Of a stretch of DNA of 64,000 nt, positions 11,335 through 43,957 are shown one piece after another. The stretch's first letter is position 1. Every line of letters starts with the position of its first letter. The notes beneath the pieces were generated by a model. That model saw only the letters and a list, made by a program, of their open reading frames with translations, was not told where the DNA came from and made no database searches. The position numbers and the translations under genes were made by a program. The DNA comes from Atherinomorus stipes (Eukaryota > Chordata > Actinopteri > Atheriniformes > Atherinidae), in assembly GCA_023101725.1 (NCBI GenBank), contig JALJCO010012626.1:60001-124000 (forward strand), read 5' to 3'.

Positions 11335-12140
11335 TAGGGCTGGGTGATATGGACCAAATATCAAATCACAATATATTTATTTTAAATGACGATATACGAT
11401 ATATACTGGTATTTTTACTATAATTTGTCTGAAAGTTTCATTTAATATGAAACAGCTGTTTTTTAGTATTGAAACATGTTTAGTAGGGATGCACGATATA
11501 ATCATCCCTCTATCGGTATCGGCCTATATCGGCCTTAAAAATGAGTATTGGACATCAGCCACCCAGCCGATATTTAACCGGTATTAAATCGATCTGCCTG
11601 CTTTTTCTAAAGTCTAAAAAACCCCAAAAACTTCTTCTTCAAAAACTTATTTTTACAGACTGTAAAACTTCTAAAGACTAGGGGTGGGAAAAAATGTTGA
11701 TACACTGAAATATTGCAATATTTTCATATGCTGAAATCATATTGGCATTTAAAAATATGGTGTCAATCTATTTTACTAACAAAATCTTGTGATATTTCAT
11801 CATTGTTACGAAATCTCACAAGAATTCACAAAATATCGTGAGACTTCATAAGTAATATAGATCGATACTGCGTTTTTAAATATCGATTTGATATTGGCAT
11901 ATGAAAAATATTGCGATATTCCAGTGTATCAATATTTTTTGCCACCCCTATTTTTCAAAGTGTCTGAAAAGTATAACAAAACTGCTATTTGCAATGACTG
12001 CTTATTTTTTTCAGCTTTAATATCGGCATCGATATCGGTTATCGGCCACGAGTTTTAAAATATCAGCATATCGGACATCGGCCAAAATTCCAATATTGTG
12101 CATTCCTAATGTTTCGTGTAAAGGTATCGCTTATGGAGGG
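11335..12140 (+). mobile_element. hAT-type MITE (TAGGGCTGGG family), truncated, host of nested MITE
   Basis: It starts TAGGGCTGGGTGATATGGAC and follows, in order, the reverse complement of the complete copy at 29898-30527 (GATATACGATATATA, GTCTGAAAGTTTCATTT, CAGCTGTTTTTTAGTATTGA). It is interrupted at 11484 by another MITE, resumes at 12117 (AAAGGTATCGCT), then stops against LINE sequence. Confidence 0.75.
11484..12108 (+). mobile_element. hAT-type MITE (TAGGGATGCACGATAT family), 625 bp
   Basis: The ends are TAGGGATGCACGATAT and, reverse-complemented, TAGGAATGCACAATAT. Flanks are 8-bp duplications with one difference: ATGTTTAG (11476-11483) and ATGTTTCG (12109-12116). It contains a 268-bp nested palindromic MITE (about 11683-11950, GGGGTGGGAAAAA to TTTTTTGCCACCCC). 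A second copy is at 32226-33862. Confidence 0.85.
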
Positions 12141-12149
12141 TTGTTAATG

Positions 12150-12895
12150 ACATTCCTCTGGCTACTGATGCAGGAGATCATGCAGCCCTTGTCCTCCTGG
12201 ACTTAACGGACGCTTTGACACAGTGGACCCCAGGTTTGTTTATTTGTTTATTTGGTAGGATCCCCATTAGCCACCATTCCATTCCTGGAGGGTTGCTGTT
12301 GTCACAGCTTCAGCATTTAGTCAGGATCCAGGTTGCAGCATTAGACTGGTTCAGGTCTTATCTGACGGACAGAACCATGCGAGTAAGTATAGGTGGATTT
12401 GAGTCTGTTACAGCGCCAGTGCTCTACGGGGTTCCCCAGGGCTCAGTTCTGGGGCCTCTCCTTTTTTCACTTTGTTTGCTTCCGCTAGGTCCATTCTGAG
12501 GAAACATATTCCATCTGTATGCTGATGATTGTCAGATTTATGTGCCTGAACCTCTTGTGTCATGCCTCCATGACATCAGGGACTGGATGGCCCCGAGTTT
12601 CCTGAACTTTAACGAACAACAGACAGACAGAGGCCATCGTGTTTGGACCACATGGCTCCAGTGGCCCCTCCCAGTTGTTCTGGACCCCTTGTCTGCCTCT
12701 CTGAAACCAACTGTGACATACCTAGGTTTTAAATTGGACAATGATCTTAAACTTGATTGTCAGGTTAAATCCATTTAAAGTCCAGTTTATCTCGCTAAGG
12801 CAAAATCTTTTTTAACTGCACGGCACATTGAGACAGTAACCAGCCTTCATCATCTCCCGGCTGGATTACTGCAGCACACCTTATCTAATACCCCT
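12150..12895 (+). mobile_element. Decayed LINE, reverse transcriptase part (L2/Rex-like)
   Basis: Pieces of a reverse transcriptase read left to right: HAALVLLDLTDA near 12182, WFRSYLTDRTMRVSIGGF near 12348, GVPQGSVLGPLLFSL near 12430, the catalytic YADDC near 12520 in a shifted frame, and VTYLGFKLDNDLKLD near 12713. At 12230-12290 an unrelated repeat (TTTGTTTATTTGTTTATTTG, GGATCCCCATTAGCC) replaces coding sequence. A DNA element interrupts it at about 12896; it resumes at 13490. The family appears different from the LINE at 9400-10910. Confidence 0.85.
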
Positions 12896-13487
12896 TTCCC
12901 TCTGGTCAAAAAACCCGTTTAAACCTGTGAACAATTGGCTTTTAGTGGCAGTGGGAAAGAATCATCGACCCGCGTCAAACGACTCAGCAAGCAGCGTGGG
13001 TTAAAATCGCCTTCAAGCGGCTTGGCTCTGATCAGCATGCAGTGGGAACACCAGACCCGGGATGACCCATGAATTTACAGGATGATGTTGGGCGGTACGT
13101 GGCTACATTGTGACATCGCACCAGTTGCGTCTCATATAAGGTACCAAAACAACTCTGCTTCAGCCATAAATTCACATCGCCTGCGTTCCATCCGCACAAG
13201 AAAATTATCCGCTGGTTTTCCTCCATTTTGAGGACGGACGAAGATGCAACAAGAAAGCACGTTGACGACAGCCTGACTCTCCATTGTTTACTTTCTTGAT
13301 TTCTGTCGCACAGCTGACATCATCACTACGCAGGGGTGGGGACAGAAGCCACGCAGCTGCCAGCAGGTGATCAGACATATTTTTGTCAATGGGAAAGGAG
13401 TGAAATGCTGATGAGCGGGTTGATGCACGTTTGAAAAACCTGCGTGAACGCGTTCATTTCAGTGGGAAAGTGGCTTTGGAGTCAGCC
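12896..13487. mobile_element. Non-autonomous DNA element inserted in LINE
   Basis: About 590 bp separate two parts of the same LINE reading order. The ends look like weak inverted repeats (TACCCCTTTCCC at the left, GTGGGAAAGTGG at the right), and words about GGGAAAG recur inside. There is no coding sequence. The exact borders are uncertain. Confidence 0.5.
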
Positions 13488-13873
13488 AGTCCTCCCTGTC
13501 ATGTCTCCAACTTGTCATAAGCACCGCCGCTCGTCTCCTGGTTGGAACCTTGAGAGGGAGCACATCCTTTTAGCATGGCTTCACTGCTGCCTGCATCTTA
13601 CAGTCCGTTCTGAGATTCTTTTATTTGTTTTGAAATCTCTGAACGGCCTGTCTCCACTGGACCTCTCTGAGCTGCTTTCCTCATACTGGCCAGCTTGGCG
13701 CCTCAGATCAGCTGACCAGCTCCTTCTGGAAGTACCGAGGTCTCGGCGGAAGCTCAGAGGGGGTGGAGCTATCGCTGTCCCTGCCAGTACAAGTTAGAGA
13801 CGCCGCATTGCTGTCTGTTTTTAAAACCTGTCTGAAGACCCAGTTTTATGCGCTGTCCTTTGATCCAGCATGA
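13488..13873 (+). mobile_element. C-terminal remnant of L2/Rex-like LINE
   Basis: Continues the LINE at 12150-12895. Recognised pieces are SLSCLQLVISTAARLLVGT near 13494, LFVLKSLNGLSPLDLSELL near 13620, RSADQLLLEVPRSRRKLRG near 13706, and VFKTCLKTQFYALSFDP near 13820, with stop near 13873. These match the usual end of fish L2-type ORF2 proteins. Frameshifts and an in-frame stop break it. Confidence 0.85.
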
Positions 13874-15110
13874 AGGCCTTTACACACCTACTCCGAATAT
13901 TTCGTCCGAAAGATTCGCCGCAAAATCTTTAATCAAATAAATGTAAAGTCAACGGGAGCGTTCACATCAGTGACAAAATTCTGTCTTGCGATTTTGCAAC
14001 GTTTATTTTTTCGAACTGAGGTCATTCTCTTAATATTCGCATCCGACAGATACACAATCCACCAATCAGAGAAGGCGCTCTGACCGTCACAGAGCTGGTC
14101 GCAAGCAAAAAGAGAAAGGAAAGAGAGAAGTCTGGCTTGGTCGCTGTTTCTGTGTCAGTATGGTTCAGGTGTTATCATCTTTGTGTCGCAGCATCTTGTT
14201 TGGCAAACGAGGGGAAAAATATCACTGCTGAAGGAAGTGTTTCCCTACATTTTATAGCCATCCGAGGTTATTAGCTACAGGTGTTACATTTAAAATCAGC
14301 ATTTGGGATCTCCACGGTGAGATCAGCTGTTTTTCAGCATCCAGAAGTTTCCCTGCAGCCGCCTCTCCCTCCATCACTGCTGCACGTGCTCACGTTCCTC
14401 TGGAAATAACGAATTTGTTCTTGCATCTTCGTAATTTCGCGTTGGAGCAGGTGTGTATAGACAAATGCGTCGATATTTCAATAATATATTCAACAATATA
14501 TTTCAACAATACTATATTGCATGTCTAGCGAGCACGCCGATGCACGTTCACGAAACTATGGAAGCCACGGCAGACGAGATCGCACGTTCTCTCTGTCTTT
14601 CTTTCTTTTAAATCAATGTCAACCCCTCCTGTGTTTGTCCCGGTTTGTCTGCAGCTCTGTCGCTCTTACCACAATGTAAACAGTGAATTTCTTCTTCTAC
14701 GCTTGCATTATCGGCAGAATAGGCTCTGAATGCCGAGGCTTCCGTAGTTTCGTGACAGCGCATGTGTGCACTTCACGGTGGTAAACAAAACTCCTTTTTT
14801 AGACTCTAAAAATCTCCTAAATGACGTTGTTTCCAGTAAATTCTGGACGCTACCCACTCAGGACACTTGGATTACATTGGACGAGCAGTATGGAGGAATA
14901 TTGAAGTTTTTGTGGACTTTAAGGACCTTTTTGGCTTGGACCCCGGTGAACTCCATTATATGAAAGTTGGGGGGAAACGAGAAGCCTTCCTGATCGCCGG
15001 CTGCATTTGAGATATTAAAAAGTGCTGCAGAGTCTTTCTCACCATGAGGGGGAGTGGAAGATAAAGTTACATCATTCTGTGGGTGGAATGTTCCTTTAAC
15101 CCTTCCAGCA
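13874..15110. other. Probable non-autonomous DNA repeats, no gene
   Basis: Holds CG-rich words typical of fish DNA elements (CGCAAAATC, AATATTCGC near 13920-14040). A further repeat-like block at 14750-15110 ends in GTGGGTGGAATGTTCCTTTAA. No borders or target duplications could be fixed. Open frames here look non-coding. Confidence 0.4.
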
Positions 15111-15348
15111 GTCATGCAGCATCATAATCCTTGCTCATGAGGGCGCGCTGACGTTGCAGTAAGGCGTGCTGTGTCACTTTCTGTCTGCTCCTTGTACCTC
15201 GCTTGTTTGAGCTCAGAAGGGCTATCGCCGTCTGCTGCCCTTTAGCTGATTACTGTGTCTTATACCATTCACCGTCTGTCCTTTCACAACGCATAACGCT
15301 GAAACACACTTCATAAACATTTATTTCTGCTGCAGACATGTTTATATC

Positions 15349-16078
15349 TGCTGGTCCTGGTCTGACCTTCCTGCTGCTGCACCAGGTCCTGGTCTGACCC
15401 TCCTGCTGCTGCACCAGGTCCTGGTCTGACCCTCCTGCTGCTGCACCAGGTCCTGGTCTGACCCTCCTGCTGCTGCACCAGGTCCTGGTCTGACCCTCAG
15501 GTCCTGGTCTGACCCTCCTGCTGCTGCACCAGGTCCTGGTCTGACCCTCATGCTGCTGCACCAGGTCCTGGTCTGACCCTCAGGTCCTGGTCTGACCCTC
15601 ATGCTGCTGCACCAGGTCCTGGTCTGACCCTCAGGTCCTGGTCTGACCCTCATGCTGCTGCACCAGGTCCTGGTCTGACCCTCAGGTCCTGGTCTGACCC
15701 TCCTGCTGCTGCACCAGGTCCTGGTCTGACCCTCATGCTGCTGCACCAGGTCCTGGTCTGACCCTCAGGTCCTGGTCTGACCCTCCTGCTGCTGCACCAG
15801 GTCCTGGTCTGACCCTCCTGCTGCTGCACCAGGTCCTGGTCTGACCCTCATGCTGCTGCACCAGGTCCTGGTCTGACCCTGGTCCTGGTCTGACCCTCCT
15901 GCTGCTGCACCAGGTCCTGGTCTGACCCTCATGCTGCTGCACCAGGTCCTGGTCTGACCCTGGTCCTGGTCTGACCCTCCTGCTGCTGCACCAGGTCCTG
16001 GTCTGACCCTCAGGTCCTGGTCTGACCCTCAGGTCCTGGTCTGACCCTCAGGTCCTGGTCTGACCCTGGTCCTGGTCT
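15349..16078. repeat. 32/19-bp minisatellite
   Basis: Two unit lengths alternate: 32 bp (CTGGTCTGACCCTCCTGCTG followed by CTGCACCAGGTC) and 19 bp (CTGGTCTGACCCTCAGGTC). Minus-strand frames stay open throughout because of the repeat. Confidence 0.95.
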
Positions 16079-16474
16079 CAGCATCCTGACGGTGTGCTGC
16101 TGCCCTCTGGTGTCTCTGTGGTGAGAGATCATCTGCACTCATTTCCTTTCTCACATTAAAACCAGGGATGAGAACTTCTCCTCAGGTCTTGCTTCCAGCA
16201 GCAGAACCAGACGTTCTCAGATCTCCAGCCTGGATGTCTTACCTCTTACCTGCCAAATGGACAGCTGGTGGACAGCTGGTGGACAGCTGGTGGACAGCTG
16301 GACACAAGACCCAGTTCAGGACTTCTGGAGGAATATAAGTGGAGTTTCAACCGTATTTTCCTCAACTGGTAAAAACCGGCCGAGGAGACAAAGCAGACAC
16401 GTTCCCGTGAGATGGACGGGTCCAACATGAAAGCTGAGACGTCCCCAGCAGCTGCTGACAGACCTGAACTGCTG
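16079..16474. repeat. Unassigned stretch with short 11-bp array
   Basis: Mostly unassigned. At about 16258-16302 four to five copies of an 11-bp unit (ACAGCTGGTGG) stand in tandem. Confidence 0.7.
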
Positions 16475-16881
16475 TAAACGTTTATTTCTGTTGTAAATGT
16501 GTTAATTTCTAATGTAAACATGTTTATTTCTGCTGCAAACGTTTATTTTTGCTGTAAATGTGTTTATTTCTGATGTAAACATGTTTATTTCTGCTGCAAA
16601 TGTTTATTTCTGCTGTAAACATGTTTATTTCTGATGTAAACATGTTTATTTCTGCTGTAAATGTGTTTATTTCTTCTGTAAACATGTTTATTTCTGCTGT
16701 AAACATGTTTATTGCTGTTGTAAATGTGTTAATTTCTGCTGTAAATGTGTTTATTTCTTCTGTAAACATGTTTATTTCTGCTGTAAACATGTTTATTGCT
16801 GTTGTAAATGTGTTAATTTCTGCTGTAAATGTGTTTATTTCTTCTGTAAACATGTTTATTTCTGCTGTAAACATGTTTATC
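16475..16881. repeat. 21-bp minisatellite
   Basis: About 19 units of the type ATGTTTATTTCTGCTGTAAA plus C. The unit length is a multiple of 3 and the unit has no stop in some frames, so both strands carry long spurious open frames. Confidence 0.95.
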
Positions 16882-17176
16882 AATAGCAGCTGCGTGACAG
16901 GAGGAAAAACCAGACACACGGACTCCAGTTCAGCTCTTTAATGTGCAGCGTACAAACATTTAAATGCTGATTGAGTCTCTACAGTGGCATCTAAAACATG
17001 CACGTACATGAACTCGCTCCGTGCAGGACTGATGCTACGCTACAGCCACACATCACATCCTAAACCCTACACGGCACACACGGACTGCCGGTCTACGGAG
17101 ACCTGATGCAAGAACTGGACTTGTTTCTGTTCAGGAGCCTCTTCTCAGCAGGAGGTAACTAACCGGACACGAGTCA

Positions 17177-17625
17177 GACCAGGACCTGGACCTGGACCTG
17201 GACCTGGTCTGACACGTGCCGGGAACTACGTATCCAACCTGGACCAGGACCAGGACCTGGTCTGACACGTGCCGGGAACTACGTATCCAACCTGGACCAG
17301 GACCAGGACCTGGTCTGACACGTGCCGGGAACTACGAGTCCGACCTGGACCAGGACCAGGACCAGGTCTGACACGTGCCGGGAACTACGAATCCAACCTG
17401 GACCAGGTCCAGGACCTGGTCTGACACGTGCCAGGAACTACGAGTCCGACCTGGACCAGGACCAGGTCTGACACGTGCTGGGAACTACGATTCCTACCCG
17501 ACCTGGACCAGGACCAGGACCTGGACCAGGTCTGACACGTGCCGGGAACTACAAATCCAACCTGGACCAGGACCAGGACCAGGACCAGGTCTGACACGTG
17601 CCGGGAACTACGAGTCCGACATGGC
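17177..17625. repeat. GGACCT/CACGTGCCGGGAACTAC minisatellite
   Basis: Seven to eight long units, each made of a variable run of CTGGACCAGGACCAGG followed by TCTGACACGTGCCGGGAACT. The hexamer run varies in length between units. Confidence 0.93.
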
Positions 17626-18227
17626 CTAAAACACACAGGGACCCGGTCTGGGTCCAGAGGCCTGGTTCCAGTCTGGGTGATGTCATAGCAGAGGTGGCGT
17701 TCAGGAACATCTGGTTACGTGATGTTTCCTGCTGAGACTCGCGCTGAAACAGAACCTCTGACCCCTGAAGTGGACGGTGAGTGTTTACAGTCGTCTCTCG
17801 TTAGCTTTACAGTATTTTGCAGAAAATGATCATAGAATAAATAAACACGGCAGTTTTATAGTTTCTGTTCACAAGTCATTTGTACAAAGTAAATAAGATT
17901 CATATTTATTTTGACTCCAGAAGTCTGAACGTGTTGTTTAAAGCAGGTCTGACTGTTAGAGGCTCCGCTACTGCACCATAGCACAGACATCTGTAGGTAG
18001 CAAAAACATTCCCATAAGCATGACAATATTAACCACAGCGTGGAAATACCAGATTCCACGGAGCCGCAGCATCACTGCATCTGTCGCCACGGAAACACAA
18101 AGCTGCTGCAACCTAAAACTAAACTAAAACTAGATGCTTCCAGTACAGACGAGGAAAGTGCAATTATTGGTGAATAACGTTTACGTTTCAGTGCCGACAG
18201 AAAGTTGTGAGTAAACAAAAACAGCTG
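17626..18227. other. No gene recognised
   Basis: No array or convincing coding frame. It lies downstream of the 3' end of tmem47, too far to call untranslated region without transcript data. Confidence 0.45.
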
Positions 18228-19776
18228 CACTGCAAAAACTCAAATATTAGCAAGTATATTTTTCTAATTTCTACTCAAAATATCTCATCACACTCAAAAT
18301 AAGACAAAATGACTTAAACAGAAACATTTCAGTGAGATTTAGGAACTCGTTTTCATACACTGCATCCTATTTCAAGATCTTATCAAGAAAATTTTGCTTG
18401 TGTCATTGAAAGATTTTTTATTTATTCATTTTTTGTTTTTGCTTATTGCAAACAAAACAAAAAATCGTTTTGTTTGTTTTTGGTTTTTTTTTACTTATTT
18501 TAACCCTGTGTTCAAACCAGACGCGAATAAAATTATTCGCGCCAATGAATTACATGTTAAAGGATCATTTTCTTTTTCCAACCTGGACCTTATTTCTAGG
18601 AGTATATTTGTGCATTTTCTCACCGGTAAAATTTCTGGTTCACTTTGACTCCTTGGGAAGAAAATTACGCTGAGTCGCTTTTCGGTGAACGTCCAGTAAC
18701 ACGGAGGAGACGAGGCAGCCTCTACATGAGACATTATCTGCAGCAAAACTTCATTTCATCAATGCTTTAAGTAGAATGAGAAACTTATCCTTAAAGTCAA
18801 TGTACAGACGCGAATTTGCAGCGCGACAAGACCCAAACGTGCGTTTTACTCGCGCAAATAGAGCGTATTTCACCTGTTCGCTTCAGTTGAAAAAGTTGAA
18901 CTCGAGCATTTTATGCGCGCAAACAACACGAGCCCCGTCATAGAAAATGAGACGTGATGTGAACGGACCGGCGCTCTGCAGCTCGCTGCTCTCTCCTACA
19001 GTAAGAAGAGAAAAGCGCTTTTTACAGATAAAATCACAAAGTGCTGCACACAAAAGCGGTGGAATAATACCATAAATTTAGGATTGAAAACCCGATCGGA
19101 CAAAACCTCATTAACCTGCAGCTGCTTGTCTCTGCAGCCGGTGTTTGATGGGATGAAACGTCACAACGCCGAGACACTGCAGCGGGACAGAGGACCTGTA
19201 GTTCCCGGAGGAAGATGCAGCTCTGTCCCCACTACAGAAATAAGCTGAGGTTATCAACTGTCAATGTGAGTCAATCTGAGTCTCAGACTGGTGTAGTAAT
19301 CAGTTTGGTCTCAGACTGGTGTAGTATTCAGTTTGGTCTCAGACTGGTGTAGTATTCAGTTTGGTCTCAGACTGGTGTAGTATTCAGTTTGGTCTCAGAC
19401 TGGTGTAGTATTCAGTTTGGTCTCAGACTGGTGTAGTATTCAGTTTGGTCTCAGACTGGTGTAGTATTCAGTTTGGTCTCAGACTGGTGTAGTATTCAGT
19501 TTGGTCTCAGACTGGTGTAGTGTTCAGTTTGGTCTCAGACGAGTGCCGGTTGCACAATTTGTTTTGTTTTTTTTTTGCTTGTAATAAGCAAAAGATTCTG
19601 CCAATAGAATAAGCAACATTTTCTTGATAAGATTTCTTGATGCATTACCTTAAAACAAGATCTTATATCTCAATGAGATGTTTCTTGTTAGGTAATTTTG
19701 TCTTATTTTGAGTGTGATGAGATATTTTATTAGAAATTAGGAAAATAAACTTGCTAAGATTTAAGTTTTTGCAGTG
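18228..19776. mobile_element. Composite DNA element with CACTGCAAAAAC ends
   Basis: The first 170 bp (CACTGCAAAAACTCAAAT, then ATCTCATCACACTCAAAATA, then TTTCAAGATCTTATCAAGAA) return reverse-complemented at the right end, closing with TTTTTGCAGTG. This end type is common in fish hAT-like non-autonomous elements. The interior holds unrelated material: a CG-rich block (about 18500-19010, with CAGACGCGAAT words) and a 28-bp array. Flanking 8-mers do not match, so the target duplication is lost or the pairing is secondary. Confidence 0.75.
19265..19540. repeat. 28-bp minisatellite
   Basis: About 10 nearly perfect copies of GTCTCAGACTGGTGTAGTAT followed by TCAGTTTG, inside the composite element at 18228-19776. 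The low divergence suggests recent expansion. Confidence 0.95.
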
Positions 19777-20396
19777 TAGATCAGAGCCACACTGGAGGGG
19801 AGGAGCACCTCCGTCCCAGGAGAAGCAGGTTAAAGTCCAGCTGTTCCACAGCAGAGAAATCACACGCAACTGCTGCTGTGCACGGACACTCGGTCACGTA
19901 ACGTGCACGGACACCTGGTCACGTGCCGCTCAGACGGAAACGCTGGGACGTGAACCTGGACCTCCTGTGGACATGTGGAGGACCAGAGGACGCAGCCCAG
20001 CACTGTCCTGTCTCACACCCCTGACCGTGGCTAATCAATCATGACAGCTGCATGTGTGTGCCCTTCGGTTGCCGTGGTAACAGACTAGTGGGTCGATGAC
20101 AGAATATTGAGCAGGAGGAATCTGAGAATCTGCCACCTGATCCCCAAACCAGAGAAAGAACTGCCCAGAGAAACCAAACAGCTCCTCAGACCAAAGACCC
20201 GATGTGAATATGCACGACTGCATGTGCACGTGTACACATGTACGTGTAAAAATGCATGAAAAGCCCCCACCCCCCAGAGTCCAGTTCTTCAGAGTAGAGG
20301 CGGTGATCATCCTGGACCACCTGGTCCTGCAGGTCTCCGACAGCTGGTACAGGTGCCGGAAGGAGACCCGTCCAGATCCGTTCTCCAAGGCCAGAC
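19777..20396. other. No gene assigned; may include tmem47 3' UTR
   Basis: This region directly follows the tmem47 stop on the minus strand (beyond the 12-bp array), so part may be 3' untranslated sequence. I found no clear minus-strand polyadenylation signal to place an end. Confidence 0.35.
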
Positions 20397-20553
20397 CACC
20401 CAGCTTCTCTCCCAGCTTCTCTCCCAGCTTCTCTCCCAGCTTCTCTCCCAGCTTCTCTCCCAGCTTCTCTCCCAGCTTCTCTCCCAGCTTCCCTCCCAGC
20501 TTCTCTCCCAGCTTCTCTCCCAGCTTCTCTCTCAGCTTCTCTCCCAGCTCCCG
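20397..20553. repeat. 12-bp minisatellite
   Basis: About 13 copies of CAGCTTCTCTCC, 95 bp beyond the tmem47 stop codon and possibly within its 3' UTR. Confidence 0.93.
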
Positions 20554-20586
20554 AGCTTCTGGTGATGATTGCTTAGAGTTTGGTTA

Positions 20587-41489
<20,903 letters not shown>

Positions 41490-41539
<50 letters not shown>

Positions 41540-41552
41540 GGGGGGGGGGGGG
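41490..41552. repeat. GA run followed by G run
   Basis: About 38 bp of GA repeat and then a run of more than 20 G (41529-41552), 230-290 bp upstream of the tmem47 ATG. Confidence 0.95.
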
Positions 41553-41608
41553 AGAAAGAGGATGATGAAAAGGAATGAAAGACCACAGCTGCTCCTGGAC
41601 TCCTGATG

Positions 41609-43258
41609 GAGCCAGTTTATCTGATCCAGATCAGATGGAGCTGGTTTATCTGATCCAGATCAGGTGGAGCCGGTTTATTTGATCAAGATCAGGTGGAGCC
41701 GGTTTATCTGATCCAGATCAGGTGGAGCCGGTTTATCTGATCAAGATAAGGTGGAGCTGGTTTATTTAAACCAGATCAGGTGGGGCCGGTTTATTTGATC
41801 CAGATCAGGTGGGGCCGGTTTATTTGATCCAGATCAGGGTGAGCTGGTTTATCTGATCCAGATCAGGTGGGGCCGGTTTATCTGATGAAAATCAGGTGGA
41901 GCCAGTTTATCCGATCGAGATCAGGTGGAGCCGGTTTATCTGATCCAGATCAGGTGGAGCTGGTTTATCTGATCCAGATCAGGTGGGGTCGGTTTATCTG
42001 ATCCAAATCAGGTGGAGCTGGTTTATCTGATCCAGATCAGGTGGGGTCGGTTTATCTGATCCAAATCAGGTGGAGCCGGTTTATTTGATCCAGATCAGGT
42101 GGAGCCGGTTTATTTGATCCAGATCAGGTGGAGCCGGTTTATCTGATCCAGATCAGGTGGAGCCGGTTTATTTGATCCAGATCAGGTGGAGCCGGTTTAT
42201 CTGATCCAGATCAGGTGGAGCCGGTTTATCTGATCAAGATAAGGTGGAGCTGGTTTATTTGATCCAGATCAGGTGGGGCCGGTTTATTTGATCCAGATCA
42301 GGGTGAGCTGGTTTATCTGATCCAGATCAGGTGGGGCCGGTTTATCTGATCCAAATCAGGTGGAGCCAGTTTATCTGATCCAGATCAGGTGGGGCCGGTT
42401 TATCTGATCCAGATCAGGTGGAGCTTGTTTATTTGATCCAGATCAGGTGGGGCCGGTTTATCTGATCCAGATCAGGTGGAGCTGGTTTATTTGATCCAGA
42501 TCAGGTGGGGCCGGCTTATCTGATCCAGATCAGGTGGAGCCGGTTTATCTGATCCAAATCAGGTGGAGCCGGTTTATCTGATCCAAATCAGGTGGGGCCG
42601 GTTTATCTGATCCAAATCAGGTGGGGCCGGTTTATTTGATCCAGATCAGGTGGGGCCGGTTTATTTGATCCAGATCAGGTGGAGCTGGTTTATCTGATCC
42701 AGATCAGGTGAGGCCAGTTTATCTGATCCAGATCAGGTGGGGCCGGTTTATCTGATCCAGATCAGGTGGAGCTGGTTTATCTGATCCAGATCAGGTGGAG
42801 CCGGTTTATCTGATCCAAATCAGGTGGGGCCGGTTTATTTGATCCAGATCAGGTGGGGCCGGTTTATTTGATCCAGATCAGGTGTAGCTGGTTTATCTGA
42901 TCCAGATCAGGTGAGGCAAGTTTATCTGATCCAGATCAGGTGGGGCCGGTTTATCTAATCCAGATCAGGTGGAGCCAGTTTATGTGATCCAAATCAGGTG
43001 GAGCCAGTTAATGTGATCCAGATCAGTTGGAGCCGGTTTATCTGATCCAGATCAGGTGGAGCCGGCTTATCTGATCCAGATCTGGTGGAGCCGGTTTATC
43101 TGATCCAGATCAGGTCGAGCCAGTTTATTTGATCCAGATCAGATGGGGCCGGCTTATCTGATCCAGATCAGGTGGAGCCAGTTTATGTGATCCGAATCAG
43201 GTGGCGCCAGTTTATCTAATCCAGATCAGGTGGAGCCGGTTTATCTGATCCAGATCAG
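41609..43258. repeat. 29-bp minisatellite, ~57 copies
   Basis: Unit GATCCAGATCAGGTGGAGCC plus GGTTTATCT, with variants GGGGCC, GAGCTG and TTTGATC. It lies 350 bp to 2 kb upstream of the tmem47 start. Confidence 0.96.
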
Positions 43259-43957
43259 GTGTGTGTGTGTGTGCATGTGTGTGTGTGCATGTGTGTGTGT
43301 GCATGTGCATGTGTGTGTGTGTGCATGTGTGTGTGTGTGCGTGTGCATGTGTGTGTGTGCGTGTGTGTGTGTGCATGTGCATGTGTGTGTGCGTGTGTGT
43401 GTGTGCATGTGCATGTGTGTGTGTGTGCGTGTGTGTGTGTGCGTGTGCATGTGTGTGTGTGCGTGTGCATGTGTGTGTGTGCGTGTGCATGTGTGTGTGT
43501 GTGCGTGTGCATGTGTGTGTGTGCGTGTGCATGTGTGTGTGTGTGTGTGTGCATGTGTGTGTGTGCGTGTGCATGTGTGTGTGTGCGTGTGCATGTGTGT
43601 GTGTGTGCGTGTGCATGTGTGTGTGTGTGCGTGTGCATGTGTGTGTGTGCATGTGCATGTGTGTGTGTGTGCGTGTGCATGTGTGTGTGTGCGTGTGCAT
43701 GTGTGTGTGTGTGCGTGTGCATGTGTGTGTGTGCATGTGTGTGTGTGTGCGTGTGCATGTGTGTGTGTGCGTGTGCATGTGTGTGTGTGTGTGCATGTGT
43801 GTGTGTGTGCGTGTGCATGTGTGTTTGTGCGTGTGTGTGTGTGTGTGTGTGTGCATGTGCGTGTGTGTGCGTGTGCATGTGTGTGTGTGTGCGTGTGCAT
43901 GTGTGTGCATGTGCATGTGTGTGTGTGTGTATGTGCGTGTGCATGTGTGTGTGTGGG
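43258..43957. repeat. 700-bp TG-rich dinucleotide array with CA/CG interruptions
   Basis: Alternating purine-pyrimidine sequence almost throughout: TG runs of 8-20 bp separated by GCATGT or GCGTGT. Open frames of 220-290 codons on both strands are repeat artefacts. Confidence 0.97.

Noticed and set aside
9400..13873. One single LINE split by MITEs
   Set aside because: The endonuclease part (9400-10910) and the reverse transcriptase part (12150-13873) resemble different LINE families, and the region between does not supply the missing coding sequence.
20035..20388. Minus-strand 117-codon frame downstream of tmem47 as a separate gene
   Set aside because: No recognisable domain or conserved motif; it lies where tmem47 3' UTR is expected.
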